64,000 nt of DNA. Source: Nannocystaceae bacterium. GTDB lineage: Bacteria > Myxococcota_A > Polyangia > Nannocystales > Nannocystaceae. The notes under the pieces are model-generated. The model saw nothing but the letters and a program-made list of their open reading frames with translations. It had not been told where the DNA came from and searched no databases. Both the position numbers and the translations under genes were made by a program. Of the stretch, positions 51,212-59,808 are shown piece after piece (the first letter of the stretch is position 1; each line of letters begins with the position of its first letter). The stretch spans positions 27,520 to 91,519 of the forward strand of contig JAIBBS010000005.1 of NCBI GenBank assembly GCA_019694555.1. The letters are read 5' to 3'.

Positions 51212-51300
51212 TCGCCGCCGGTGACACTTCGGCGGGCCGGTGGTGTTGCAGGGATCGTCACCCCGAGGGCGGCAAGGCCCGGGGGGTGACGGAGCCCACC

Positions 51301-52017
51301 ATGACCATGCGTCCCGTCCGTGATCTCGCGCTGTTGCTGCCCCTGGCCCTGTTCGCGCCCGCGTGCCTGTTCGGCAGCGGCGTCGCCCAGACCGAGGTCC
51401 GCGAGCTCGGCGAGTTCACCGCCATCCACAACGCCGCCGCGCTCGACGTCGAGATCGAGTACGTGACCCCGGGCACCGCGCTCGAGCCGGCCGAGCTGAC
51501 CTGCGACGACAACCTGCTCGACGACATCGACACCGAGGTCGACGGCGGCGTGCTGCGCATCGACACCGGTCGCCGCGACCTGCGGACCCACACGACCTGC
51601 AAGCTGTGGCTGCAGGCGTCGTCGCTGTCGACGCTGGCGATCTCGGGTCCGGGTTCGATCACCGCCGAGGGCCCCTTCGGCATCGATCGCATCGACGTCG
51701 ACGGTCCCGCCGATCTGGTCGTGCGTGGCCTCGTCAGCCGCAAGCTCGTCGTCACCGCCGACGGTCCCTCGCACGTGGCGCTGTCGGGCGAGGTCGAGAC
51801 CGCCGAGATCCACGTCGACGGTCCCACCGACATCGAGGCCGCGGGCCTGCAGGTGCAGTCGCTGGTGTTCGACGGCAGCGGGCCGCTGTCGGCCGATCTC
51901 TACGCCAGCGAGCGCGCCGAGGTCGTGCTCGACGGTCCCGGCGACGTGCGCGTGCACGGTGACCCCGCGGACCGCGACGTCGACGTCGATGGGCCCGGCG
52001 ACGTCGACTTCGAGTGA
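51301..52017 (+). CDS. GIN-domain (DUF2807) lipoprotein
   Basis: 238 residues. Signal peptide with lipid cysteine at about residue 22 (ALFAPACLFG). The rest is a parallel beta-helix typical of the GIN/putative auto-transporter adhesin head domain: repeated short strands such as DVEIEYV, VLRIDTG, LSTLAISGPGSITAEGPF, IDRIDVDGPADLVVRG, AEIHVDGPTDIEAAG and VVLDGPGDVRVHG. The recurring (V/L)DGPxD motif marks each turn. Members are envelope proteins of unknown role. It starts 90 bases after the upstream lipoprotein gene. Confidence 0.87.
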   Translation: MTMRPVRDLALLLPLALFAPACLFGSGVAQTEVRELGEFTAIHNAAALDVEIEYVTPGTALEPAELTCDDNLLDDIDTEVDGGVLRIDTGRRDLRTHTTCKLWLQASSLSTLAISGPGSITAEGPFGIDRIDVDGPADLVVRGLVSRKLVVTADGPSHVALSGEVETAEIHVDGPTDIEAAGLQVQSLVFDGSGPLSADLYASERAEVVLDGPGDVRVHGDPADRDVDVDGPGDVDFE

Positions 52018-52058
52018 CGTGCTTGCGGCGGCCGAGCCGCACGCGCGCGGTGCCGACG

Positions 52059-53198
52059 CTACGGCGTCGGCACCATGATCACCGACCACTCGAGGAAGCC
52101 GTTGTAGTCGGGGTCCATCGAGGTGTCGCAGGCGTTGCCGTCGATGTTGAAGCAGTAGTCGATGGCGAGGTTCACTACCCACGGGCGGTTCTTGAACGCG
52201 TCGTCGACCGGTTCGTTGGTCGACAGCCGCATGCCGTGGGTCATGAAGTAGTTGGTGCCGTCGTTGTCGAGGCTGTCGTCGACGATCACGGCCTTGTCGT
52301 TGCCACCGGCGTCCTGCAGGTCGAACGGCGAGGCGTTGATGAAGAACGAGAAGCTGTAGTTGCAGACGTTGCCGGGGCAGTTGCCGTTGTCGGTGACGCG
52401 GAACAGCGGATCGTCGGTGGCGCCGACCATGATGGCCGCGGCGGGGTTGAACGTGCGCAGCAGCGGCACCAGCGTCTGACCGGTCATGCCGGTGTGGTCG
52501 ACGGTGATGGGGAACGTGTTGGCCGCGGGCGTGTCGTTGGTGACGCAGTAGGGGATGAAGACCTCCGCGCCCGACTGGCTGCCGCGCACGATGAAGGCCC
52601 AGGTGCCCAGCCGCGTGTCCTCGACGGTGCCGACGATCTCGCAGGTGTCGGGGTCGATCGAGATGCCCGCGGGTGCGGTGCCGTTGCCGCTGCCGCCGGG
52701 GTGATCGCAGGTGATGGTGGTGCCGTCGCCGGTGCCGTCGACCACGTGGGCCAGCAGCGTGTCGGTGCCGGTGATGCAGTACGGCACCGTCGCGAGGTCG
52801 AGCTCGACCGAGAGCTGCTCGGCGATCGACAGCTGGCACGAGGCCATCGCGGTGGTGCCGGCCGCGTCGGTCACGGTCACGTCGAAGCTGACGTCGCCGG
52901 CGGTGGTCGGCGTGCCGGTCAGCGCGCCGGTCGAGGCGTCGAGCGCCAGGCCCGGCGGCAGGTTGGCGCTGGTGTACTGCACCGGCGACTCACCGCCGGT
53001 GGCCGCGAGCGTGGCCGAGAAGGTCGCGGCCACGGCCGCCTGGGGCAGGTCGGCGCAGTCGAGCATGAGCCCGTCGCCGGTGGTCGCGTCGGTCGTGCTC
53101 TGCTCGTAGTTGAACGGTGCGTTGAGATCGTCGGTGCAGGAGCACAGCAGCACCGCGGCGGTCCAAGGCAAGCAAAGGGTAGGGACGGCAGCTCGCAT
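52059..53198 (-). CDS. Lipoprotein with putative Ig-like (He-PIG) domain
   Basis: 379 residues. Signal peptide with lipid cysteine at about residue 21 (AVLLCSCTDD). Residues about 50-130 are a cadherin/He-PIG-type Ig fold: NLPPGLALDASTGALTGTPTTAGDVSFDVTVTDAAG. A second, cysteine-containing beta domain follows with another 'GISIDPDTCEIVGTV' Ig-like turn, then a region rich in aromatic strands (NYSFSFFINASPFDL, PWVVNLAIDYCF) to the end. Probably a surface protein. It lies 9 bases after the M24 peptidase stop, so it is co-transcribed with it. Confidence 0.8.
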   Translation of the reverse strand: MRAAVPTLCLPWTAAVLLCSCTDDLNAPFNYEQSTTDATTGDGLMLDCADLPQAAVAATFSATLAATGGESPVQYTSANLPPGLALDASTGALTGTPTTAGDVSFDVTVTDAAGTTAMASCQLSIAEQLSVELDLATVPYCITGTDTLLAHVVDGTGDGTTITCDHPGGSGNGTAPAGISIDPDTCEIVGTVEDTRLGTWAFIVRGSQSGAEVFIPYCVTNDTPAANTFPITVDHTGMTGQTLVPLLRTFNPAAAIMVGATDDPLFRVTDNGNCPGNVCNYSFSFFINASPFDLQDAGGNDKAVIVDDSLDNDGTNYFMTHGMRLSTNEPVDDAFKNRPWVVNLAIDYCFNIDGNACDTSMDPDYNGFLEWSVIMVPTP

Positions 53199-53207
53199 GA
53201 CGCGTGG

Positions 53208-54653
53208 TCAGCCTATCACGATCCCCGGGCTCGCCGAAGCCAGCCCCACGGCGGCACAGACCGCGTCGGGGGCCTTGGGGATGTCCGCGGTCAGCACCAC
53301 AGGGTCGGTGGGTGTGCAGAGCACATCGTCTTCGATGCGAATGCCACGAACGTCGGCGAAGTGGGCCAGCCGCTCGCGATCCAGCGATCCGTCGCGGACG
53401 AACGGGCCGCAGCGCGCATCGTCGTCGAGCAGCGCCGCGACCCGGTACAGCCCGGGCTCGATCGTGACGACCATGCCGGGTTGCAGCTCGCGATCGAGCC
53501 GCAGGTAGCCCAGCCCGAACTGCGGGCTGCGACTGCGTCCGGGGGCGTAGCCGGCTCGATCGCCGAGGTCTTCCATGTCGTGCACGTCGAGGCCCAGCAG
53601 GTGGCCGACGCCGTGGGGGAACAGCATCGCATGCGCACCGCGCTCGACCAGGCCCTCGGGTTCGCCGCGCAGGATGCCGAGCGCGACGAGTCCGCGCGCG
53701 AGCACCAGCGATGCGTGCAGGTGCACGTCGCGGTAGCGCACGCCCGGTCGCACCATCGCGATCGCGGCCTCGTTGGCCGCGAGCACCACGTCGTACAGCT
53801 CGCGCTGCGTCGACGAGAAGCGACCCGACACCGGCCACGTGCGGGTCACGTCGCTGGCCCAGCCCTGACACTCGCCGCCGACGTCGGCCAGCAACAGATC
53901 GCCGTCGGCGAGCGTGTTGCCGTCCTCGCGCGCGTGCAGGATCTCGCCGTGCACCGTGACGATGCTGCCGTAGGCGCACGGCAGCTGCCGCCGCGCCAGC
54001 TCGCGCTCCATGGTCGCGCGCACGTCGGCCTCGCGCAGGCCCGCGCGCGTCACCGCCATGCCGGCGAGGTGGGCCGCGCGGGTGCCCTCGACCGCGCGAC
54101 GGATCATCGCGATGCCGGCCTCGTCGTGGCACAGACGCTCGCTCACCAGCGCGTCGACCAGCGCGAGGTCGATCGCGTCGAGCGTGTCGATGCGCGGCGT
54201 GTGATCGTCGGGCCAGCGACGATCGAGCCACGCCCGCTGCCGTGCGCGGGTGTGCGGGTCCATCACCGGCACGGTCGCGATGCCGTGCGCGCCCTCGGCC
54301 AGGATCGCGTCGTGCAGCTCCGGCAGCGGTCGCACGTCGTCGAGCCCGCACGCGCTCGCGATCGCGGCGAAGTCGGGCGAGGCGCCGTGCCACAGCGCGT
54401 CGTCGGGATCGGGCGCGGGCAGGAACAGCTCGCTGCGATCGCGTCGCAACCACAGCACCGCGTCGGCCAGCGATGCGCCCACGGTCCACAGGAAGTGGCT
54501 GCTCACCCGCAGCGGCCACGGGTTGGCGGGGTAGTTGCGTGCGGTCGCGCCGCCGGCGAACAGCAGCGCGCCGTGGGACCCGGCCCGATCGAGCCGGGCC
54601 GCGAGCGCGCGGCGTCGGCGTTGGAAGACGGACGGTGGCTGGATCGGGAGCAC
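53208..54653 (-). CDS. M24 family aminopeptidase P-like metallopeptidase
   Basis: 481 residues from a GTG at 54653 that precedes the conserved PPSVFQRRRRALAARL start of aminopeptidase P N-domains. The C-terminal pita-bread domain has all metal ligands: Asp in LLADVGGECQGW, Asp in ASDVTRTWPV, His in HGVGHLLGLDVHD, Glu in TIEPGLYR and Glu in RIEDDVLC. Members remove an N-terminal residue next to proline (Xaa-Pro) or are dipeptidases. The long N-domain favours aminopeptidase P. No signal peptide. Divergent from the GT39-like gene over about 100 bases. Confidence 0.92.
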   Translation of the reverse strand: MLPIQPPSVFQRRRRALAARLDRAGSHGALLFAGGATARNYPANPWPLRVSSHFLWTVGASLADAVLWLRRDRSELFLPAPDPDDALWHGASPDFAAIASACGLDDVRPLPELHDAILAEGAHGIATVPVMDPHTRARQRAWLDRRWPDDHTPRIDTLDAIDLALVDALVSERLCHDEAGIAMIRRAVEGTRAAHLAGMAVTRAGLREADVRATMERELARRQLPCAYGSIVTVHGEILHAREDGNTLADGDLLLADVGGECQGWASDVTRTWPVSGRFSSTQRELYDVVLAANEAAIAMVRPGVRYRDVHLHASLVLARGLVALGILRGEPEGLVERGAHAMLFPHGVGHLLGLDVHDMEDLGDRAGYAPGRSRSPQFGLGYLRLDRELQPGMVVTIEPGLYRVAALLDDDARCGPFVRDGSLDRERLAHFADVRGIRIEDDVLCTPTDPVVLTADIPKAPDAVCAAVGLASASPGIVIG

Positions 54654-54753
54654 GACCGGGGTTGTAGCGGAGTTTGCCGGCCGCGCGGCGATTGACAACG
54701 ACGCGGTCGCCCGCCGACGCTCGCCGCGTCCGCGGGACCGACCCGCGCGTGCC

Positions 54754-56214
54754 ATGGCCGACGCCGCCCCCGCCACGACCTGGTCGCTCGGCCCGCACCT
54801 ACGGGTCGACCGGCGACTGCTGTGGCTGCTCATCGCGCTGGCGCTGATCAGCCGCGTGGTCTGGGTGCTGTGGGTGCACCCGCCCGGCGACTACGTGTTC
54901 AGCGACATGCGCAAGTATGTCGAGCGCGCGCGCGAGCTCGCGGAGCACGGCTACGAGCCGGTCGGACGCGAGTGGGCCTGGCAGGCCTGGGGCACGCACA
55001 CGCTGCTGGCGTTGCCGATGCGGTTGTTCGGCAGCCACGACCTCGCGCCCGCGGCGATCTGGTGGGCGCTGATGGGCGCGGCCGCGGTGCCGCTGGGCTA
55101 CCTGCTCGCGGTGCGCGTGGCCAAGCACCCCAAGGTGCCCGGCATCGTCGGCGTGGTGCTGCTGCTGTGGCACCCCAACCTGTCGAACACCGGCTACTTC
55201 CTCAGCGAGACGCCGTTTCTGTGCTTCGCGCTGGCGTCGACGCTGACGCTGGTGATCGCGCTGCAGACCGGACGCATGGCCCCGCTGGCGGGCCTGACCT
55301 CGGCGGTGTCGTTCGCGGTGCGGCCACAGTCGGCGCTGTTCTTCGTGCTGGTGCTCGTCACGTGGTGGTTGGTGCGGCGCCGGCTGCCGTGGGTGCGGGC
55401 GCGGACGCTGCTGTGGATCGCGACGCCGCTGGTCGCGATGTTGGTGTTCTCCGCGTGGCGCTTCCACCACCACACCGGCTACTGGGCCGGCGTGGCCGAG
55501 AACGCCAACATGAACCTCACGGCCGGGCGCTGCCACAACGTCGTGACGCAGGCGTTCAAGACCGAGCGCGACATGAAGCGCTCGGTCGACAAGGACAACA
55601 CCGACGACGGGCGCCGCGTCAGCCTGCCCAACTACCGCCTGGCGTGGAAGCTGCCGCGCTGGCATCCGCTCAAGCTGCGCCCGGCGCTGGGCGACGAGAC
55701 CGTGCGCTTCGTCGGCTACGTCGGCGACCCCGAGATCCACCGCGAGATCCGGCGGCAGTGCTACGCCGCGACCGGCATCGTGGGGCAGCTGCGCATGAGC
55801 GTCATCAACGTCGCGCTGTCGTGGTTCGTCGATCGCCAGTGGCCCGAGATGGAGAAGGGCCGCGAGAAGTTCCTGCCCATCCTCGACGCGTACAGCCTGC
55901 TGTTCCAGATCGTGGTGTGGGCGCCGTCGATGATCGGCATGTTCGCAGCGATCGCTTGGACCCGACGTCGACCCGATCTGGTGCTGGCGGCGTGGCAGAT
56001 CGTGAACTCGATCGTGGTCGCGGCGATCTTCTTCGGCACCATCCGCCTGCGCACGCCCTACGATCCGTACGCGTTCATCCTCGCGGCCGAGGGCGTGCTG
56101 TTGCTGGGGCCCGCGCTGGCGCGGCTGCGCGCGCGCTGGCGTGCGCGCGGTGCCGCGGCGCCGCAGACCGAGCCAGCCGCGCCCGCCGCGGCCGCGGACG
56201 ACCCGCCGGGCTGA
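54754..56214 (+). CDS. Multi-pass membrane glycosyltransferase, ArnT/GT39-like
   Basis: 486 residues with about nine to ten hydrophobic segments (LLWLLIALALISRVVWVLWV, IVGVVLLLWHP, PFLCFALASTLTLVIAL, ALFFVLVLVTWWLV and others). The first periplasmic loop contains a DMRKYVERARELAEHGY segment, in the place where ArnT/GT39/GT83 enzymes have their acidic DE/DxxxY motif, and the SETPF motif is also typical of this superfamily. Enzymes of this fold move a sugar from polyprenyl phosphate to lipid or protein. The donor and acceptor are unknown. The tail is Ala/Pro-rich and cytoplasmic. Confidence 0.78.
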   Translation: MADAAPATTWSLGPHLRVDRRLLWLLIALALISRVVWVLWVHPPGDYVFSDMRKYVERARELAEHGYEPVGREWAWQAWGTHTLLALPMRLFGSHDLAPAAIWWALMGAAAVPLGYLLAVRVAKHPKVPGIVGVVLLLWHPNLSNTGYFLSETPFLCFALASTLTLVIALQTGRMAPLAGLTSAVSFAVRPQSALFFVLVLVTWWLVRRRLPWVRARTLLWIATPLVAMLVFSAWRFHHHTGYWAGVAENANMNLTAGRCHNVVTQAFKTERDMKRSVDKDNTDDGRRVSLPNYRLAWKLPRWHPLKLRPALGDETVRFVGYVGDPEIHREIRRQCYAATGIVGQLRMSVINVALSWFVDRQWPEMEKGREKFLPILDAYSLLFQIVVWAPSMIGMFAAIAWTRRRPDLVLAAWQIVNSIVVAAIFFGTIRLRTPYDPYAFILAAEGVLLLGPALARLRARWRARGAAAPQTEPAAPAAAADDPPG

Positions 56215-56316
56215 TCGCCGTCGCCGCTCCCGACGCGGCCGGCGGTGGCGCGCGGCGGCGCTGGACCGTGGCGCGGCTTTGTGGCAGAAAGCCGCGCCCC
56301 GTAGCTGCGCCAACCC

Positions 56317-56928
56317 ATGATCGTGCACATCGATGCCGAGCGACCGGCCCCGCGATCCTTGCGGCCTGCCGTCGACGCGCTGCGCGACGACGGCGTGATC
56401 ATCTACCCCACCGACACCGGCTACGCGTTCGGCTGCGCGCTGTCGTCGGCCAAGGGCATCGCGACGCTGCGTCGGCTCAAGGGCATGGACGAGCGCCACC
56501 CCAAGCCGCTGACGATGCTCGTGCGCGATCTCGCAGAGCTCGCGCGCTACGGCCACGTCGGCAACCAGGTCTTCCGCACCATTCGGCGGCTGCTGCCAGG
56601 CCCGTACACGATGGTGCTGCGCGCCACCAGCGACGTGCCGCGGGCGATGAAGAACCGGCATCACGAGGTCGGTCTGCGCATCCCCAGTCACCCGGTGTGC
56701 ACGATGCTCGTCGCGCTGCTCGACGAGCCGCTGCTCACCGGCTCGGTGAGCCCGGCGGAGTCCGAGGCCCAGCTCGAGGATCCCGACGACTACGAGCGCC
56801 GCTACGCTCGCGACGTGCGCGTCGTCGTCGATGGCGGGGCACTGTGGCCCGATCCATCGACGGTGCTGCGGCTGGTCGACGACGTCATCGAGGTGCTGCG
56901 CGAGGGTCAGGGTGCGGTGCCCGCGTGA
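56317..56928 (+). CDS. Sua5/YciO/YrdC family protein (threonylcarbamoyl-AMP synthase-like)
   Basis: 203 residues, the size of YciO/TsaC. The nucleotide-binding motif IIYPTDTGYAFGC (about 28-40), RRLKGMDERHPKPLTML, GPYTMVLRAT and VGLRIPSHPVC are the family blocks. True TsaC makes threonylcarbamoyl-AMP for the t6A modification of ANN-decoding tRNAs. YciO paralogues look almost the same but are not essential. The overall pattern here is closer to YciO, so I leave the symbol blank. Confidence 0.88.
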   Translation: MIVHIDAERPAPRSLRPAVDALRDDGVIIYPTDTGYAFGCALSSAKGIATLRRLKGMDERHPKPLTMLVRDLAELARYGHVGNQVFRTIRRLLPGPYTMVLRATSDVPRAMKNRHHEVGLRIPSHPVCTMLVALLDEPLLTGSVSPAESEAQLEDPDDYERRYARDVRVVVDGGALWPDPSTVLRLVDDVIEVLREGQGAVPA

Positions 56929-56974
56929 GCGCATCGCGTGGTCGTTTTGCAACACCTCCGCGTCGGCGCAGAAC

Positions 56975-57003
56975 TTGACGCCTCGGAAGAGCCCGTCTTA
57001 GAG
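56975..57003 (+). promoter_or_regulatory. Candidate housekeeping promoter for the TRL-like gene
   Basis: TTGACG (56975-56980) and TTAGAG (56998-57003) are 17 bases apart; shifting by one base gives TAGAGT. This would give a leader of about 70 bases before ATG 57082. The block 56940-57060 is unusually AT-rich for the window. Confidence 0.5.
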
Positions 57004-57081
57004 TCCCGCCGCGCGACGTTGCATTTTCTGAACTCGCAGTGGTGCGAGGAAGACCGTCGCATCGAAACGGAGCACCATCCC

Positions 57082-57423
57082 ATGCGCGCACGCATCCTCA
57101 CCTCCCTTCTCGTCGCTTCCGTCCTCGGTTCCGGCTGCGCCGGCGCCCTCGGTTACCAGCCCCCGGTCGGTGGCATCTACGCCGGCGCCAAGGGCATCAA
57201 CCCGTCGACCGAGATGCAGATCTCGGACACCGCCCGCCCCGGCCCCAAGACCGGCAAGGCGTGTGCCTCGGGCGTGCTCGGCATCGCCTCGTGGGGCGAC
57301 ATGAGCCTCGACGGCGCCAAGAAGGCCGGCGGCATCGGCCGCGTCGACACCCTGGACTACAAGACCATGGACATCCTGGGCGTCATCTACCAGCAGCACT
57401 GCACGATCATCACCGGCGAGTGA
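57082..57423 (+). CDS. TRL-like family lipoprotein
   Basis: 113 residues. Signal peptide MRARILTSLLVASVLGSGC with lipid cysteine at residue 19. The mature part matches the small TRL-like family: GGIYAGAKG near the N-terminus, then GKACASGVLGIASWGDMSLDGAKKAGGI and KTMDILGVIYQQHCTIITGE. The family is widespread in proteobacteria and of unknown function; the name comes from a tRNA-associated locus. It stands alone with its own promoter, and a strong hairpin follows 20 bases after the stop. Confidence 0.88.
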   Translation: MRARILTSLLVASVLGSGCAGALGYQPPVGGIYAGAKGINPSTEMQISDTARPGPKTGKACASGVLGIASWGDMSLDGAKKAGGIGRVDTLDYKTMDILGVIYQQHCTIITGE

Positions 57424-57442
57424 TCGCTGGTGTCGCGGCGCG

Positions 57443-57467
57443 GCAGCCCCGCTTCTCGCGGGGCTGC
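57443..57467. terminator. Bidirectional terminator hairpin
   Basis: GCAGCCCCGC and GCGGGGCTGC form a perfect 10-base stem with loop TTCTC, centred between two convergent genes (ends 57423 and 57485). There is no long T-tract, but it is the strongest hairpin I found between genes in this window. Confidence 0.65.
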
Positions 57468-57484
57468 GGCCGCGTGCGAGCCGC

Positions 57485-58099
57485 TCAGCGACGTTGACGC
57501 GGCGGCTTGCGCCCCATGACCTTGACCAAGAACGCTTCGAGCTTGCCGCGCTTGTGCTTGCGAGCGTACTTGCGCAGGCGCTTCGAGTAGGCCTTGGGAT
57601 CCCACGCCTGGATCGCGCGGAAGAGCCGGTGCATGCCTTCGATGCCCGCGAGCTCCGCCGCGAAGGCGTCGGGGCGCGTGGCGATGTCCGCATCGTGCAT
57701 GCGCAGCAGGTACTCGGCCTTGGCGCACTGATAGGCCCCGCGCATGTACGCGCCGTACATGAAGCGGCGGTCGGTCGCGATGTACGCGACGATCGGCTGC
57801 GTCACCGGCAGCGCGGGCTCGCGCATGGCCTCGATCCAGTCGAGCGCGTAGTCGCGGGCGCGGATCCAGTCCTTGCTGTCGGCGGTCGCCGGCGCGACGT
57901 CGAGGTACCACGCGCATGCGGCCATGGCGGTGTTGCGGTGCTGCGGCAGCGCCTGCGGGTCGGAGAAGTCCCAGGTCTTGGGGATGCCCTCGGGCAGCGG
58001 CGCCGGCGTGACCGCGCGCAGGTGCTTGCCTTGGCCGACGCCGCAGCCTGCGAGCACGCCCACCAGCACCAACGCCCCGATCCGTGCCGCCGTCGTCAT
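57485..58099 (-). CDS. Hypothetical lipoprotein
   Basis: 204 residues. Signal peptide MTTAARIGALVLVGVLAGC with lipid cysteine at residue 19. The mature part is mostly helical: AMAACAWYLDVAPATADSKDW, YALDWIEAMREP, AYQCAKAEYLLRMHDADIA and MHRLFRAIQAWDPKAYSK. It ends in a very basic tail (KYARKHKRGKL, KPPRQRR). I do not recognise a family. It converges on the TRL-like gene across the terminator and is divergent from fabV. Confidence 0.72.
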   Translation of the reverse strand: MTTAARIGALVLVGVLAGCGVGQGKHLRAVTPAPLPEGIPKTWDFSDPQALPQHRNTAMAACAWYLDVAPATADSKDWIRARDYALDWIEAMREPALPVTQPIVAYIATDRRFMYGAYMRGAYQCAKAEYLLRMHDADIATRPDAFAAELAGIEGMHRLFRAIQAWDPKAYSKRLRKYARKHKRGKLEAFLVKVMGRKPPRQRR

Positions 58100-58186
58100 C
58101 GCGGCCCGGCATAGCCCAAAGCGATCGCGCGCTCAAGCGGCAAGGGTGGCGACGGCGGCCCAGGTTTGCCAACATCCGCGGGGCCC

Positions 58187-59443
58187 ATGACCGCCGCGAC
58201 GCTCAGCATCCCGAAGTTCCAGTTCCGCTTCGTGCCGGCGCTGGGCAACGTCATCCACCCCGGCAACTTCCATCCGCTGGGGACCCAGGCGCACGCCGAC
58301 GCGATGCTGGAGCGTGTGGCTCCGGCGCAGGCGCCCGCGCCGGGCGCGGGCGGGAATTGGCTGGTGGTCGGTGCGTCGGGTGGCTTCGGCAGCGCGGCCC
58401 GGGTCGCGCTCGGTGTCGGCCGCGGCGCGCACACGCTGGGCGTCTCGCTCGACGCGCAGCCGAACCCCGAGAGCAGCAACAAGATCCGCCGCATCGGCTC
58501 GCCGGGCTTCCATCGCAACCGCGCGATCGAGCGGGGGCTGCGACGTCGCGGTCTGCTCGCGCGCTCGGTCGACGGCGACGCGTTCGATCCCGCGGTGCGG
58601 GCCGCCGCGATCGCGGAGATCCGCGAGCACTTCGGCGGACGCATCGACGGGCTGGTGTGGGCGTTGGCGGCCCCGCGCGCGACCGACGTGCGCACCGGCA
58701 CCGCAGTCGCGAGCGCGCTGCGACCGCTGGGTGCACCGGTGACGATCAAGACCTTCAGCGGCCGCGACGGCGAGACGCCGCCGCGCGTGGGCGCGGTCGA
58801 GATCACGCCGGGCTCGCCGGAGGAAGCGATCGCGACGGTGTTCGTCATGGGCGGCGGCGTGGTCACGGCGTGGGCCGACGCGCTGCGCGAGGCCGGCGTG
58901 CTGGCGCCGGGCTTCACGCTGCTGACGATCAGCTACCGCGGCAACCCGCTCAACGAAGGCGTGTACCGCAAGGGCCTGATCGGTCTGGCCAAGGCCGATC
59001 TCGAGTTCCAGACCCGCGCGTTGTCGGCGGTGCTGCAGCGCGAGCTCGGCGGCCGCGCGATCGCGGTCGAGGGTCCCGCGGTGGTGACCGAGGCGTCCGG
59101 TGGGATCCCGGGCGTGCCGTTTTACCTCGCGCACCTGCTCGACGTGATGGGCGAGCGCTTCGAGGATCCGCTCGCGTCGATGCACCGGATGTTCGCGGAG
59201 CACTTCGGCGCCGCCGGCCCGACCGTCGACGGCGAGGGCCTGCTGCGGATGGACGATCGCGAGCTCGGCGCGGACATCCAGTCGGAGCTGGCGCGCCGCT
59301 TCGAGCAGGCCAAGCTCGGCGATGCGTTCCCCGACGCGCTGTACGATCGGTTCATGACGGAGTACGCGCGCACGCGTGGGTTCGAGATCGCAGGCGTGGA
59401 CTACGAGGCGGAGTTCGACATCGATGCACTGACGCGCGGGTGA
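58187..59443 (+). CDS. fabV: Trans-2-enoyl-CoA/ACP reductase FabV (TER family)
   Basis: 418 residues from ATG 58187, close to the roughly 400 of FabV/TER. The single-domain short-chain-reductase relative has an N-terminal NADH-binding VVGASGGFGSAARVA (about 60-74). The catalytic Tyr-x8-Lys pair is Y260 and K269 in YRKGLIGLAK, with SYRGNPLNEGVY just before it. These enzymes reduce trans-2-enoyl-CoA or -ACP with NAD(P)H, ending each fatty-acid elongation cycle, and are naturally triclosan-tolerant FabI alternatives. Stands alone; the divergent gap is 87 bases. Confidence 0.93.
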   Translation: MTAATLSIPKFQFRFVPALGNVIHPGNFHPLGTQAHADAMLERVAPAQAPAPGAGGNWLVVGASGGFGSAARVALGVGRGAHTLGVSLDAQPNPESSNKIRRIGSPGFHRNRAIERGLRRRGLLARSVDGDAFDPAVRAAAIAEIREHFGGRIDGLVWALAAPRATDVRTGTAVASALRPLGAPVTIKTFSGRDGETPPRVGAVEITPGSPEEAIATVFVMGGGVVTAWADALREAGVLAPGFTLLTISYRGNPLNEGVYRKGLIGLAKADLEFQTRALSAVLQRELGGRAIAVEGPAVVTEASGGIPGVPFYLAHLLDVMGERFEDPLASMHRMFAEHFGAAGPTVDGEGLLRMDDRELGADIQSELARRFEQAKLGDAFPDALYDRFMTEYARTRGFEIAGVDYEAEFDIDALTRG

Positions 59444-59646
59444 TGCTCGGGCGGCGGCGTGCGGTCGGGGCCGTGAGGCTCGGGAAAGCGGACCGCGGTC
59501 GCATCGCGGGGTTTCGTGGGCGCTGCGCGTGCTGCTGCGAGATCCGGCCTTCGTGCCGAGCGAGGGGCCATTCGATTGTCTTGACGTCGAGGACCTGTCC
59601 TTTGGCGCCAATCGATTCGCGGCTCGCAACGATCCGTGCGGCCGCC

Positions 59647-59808
59647 CATCCGCAGGCGTACCACGAGGCGGAGTTCGACCGCCTCCGGACCGCGACGAGA
59701 GGACTGGAGGGCGACGCGTATTCCACAGCGTTCCGGGCGGAGTTGGGTGCAATTCGAACGAAGGCCGCGGCCACAGGGTCGGCGCTCCACGGGTTGCTCG
59801 TGCCATGA
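59647..59808 (+). pseudogene. C-terminal stub of an AHH-type nuclease toxin
   Basis: 53 codons beginning HPQAYHEAEFDRLRTATRGL and ending TKAAATGSALHGLLVP match, as far as I recall, the C-terminal end of AHH-family (HNH/endonuclease VII-fold) toxins in myxobacterial polymorphic-toxin loci. The AHH catalytic part and everything before it are missing. Upstream in this frame I see only unrelated sequence running back into the fabV end. The stop overlaps the Imm11 start by 4 bases (ATGA), which is how intact toxin-immunity pairs are coupled. Base composition is lower in GC than the flanks. The identification is from memory of family sequences, not a search. Confidence 0.6.

Noticed and set aside
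54799..56955. A pair of 718-residue frames on both strands over the GT39-like and YciO-like genes
   Set aside because: Both run through two well-supported genes in other frames and contain no recognisable domains.
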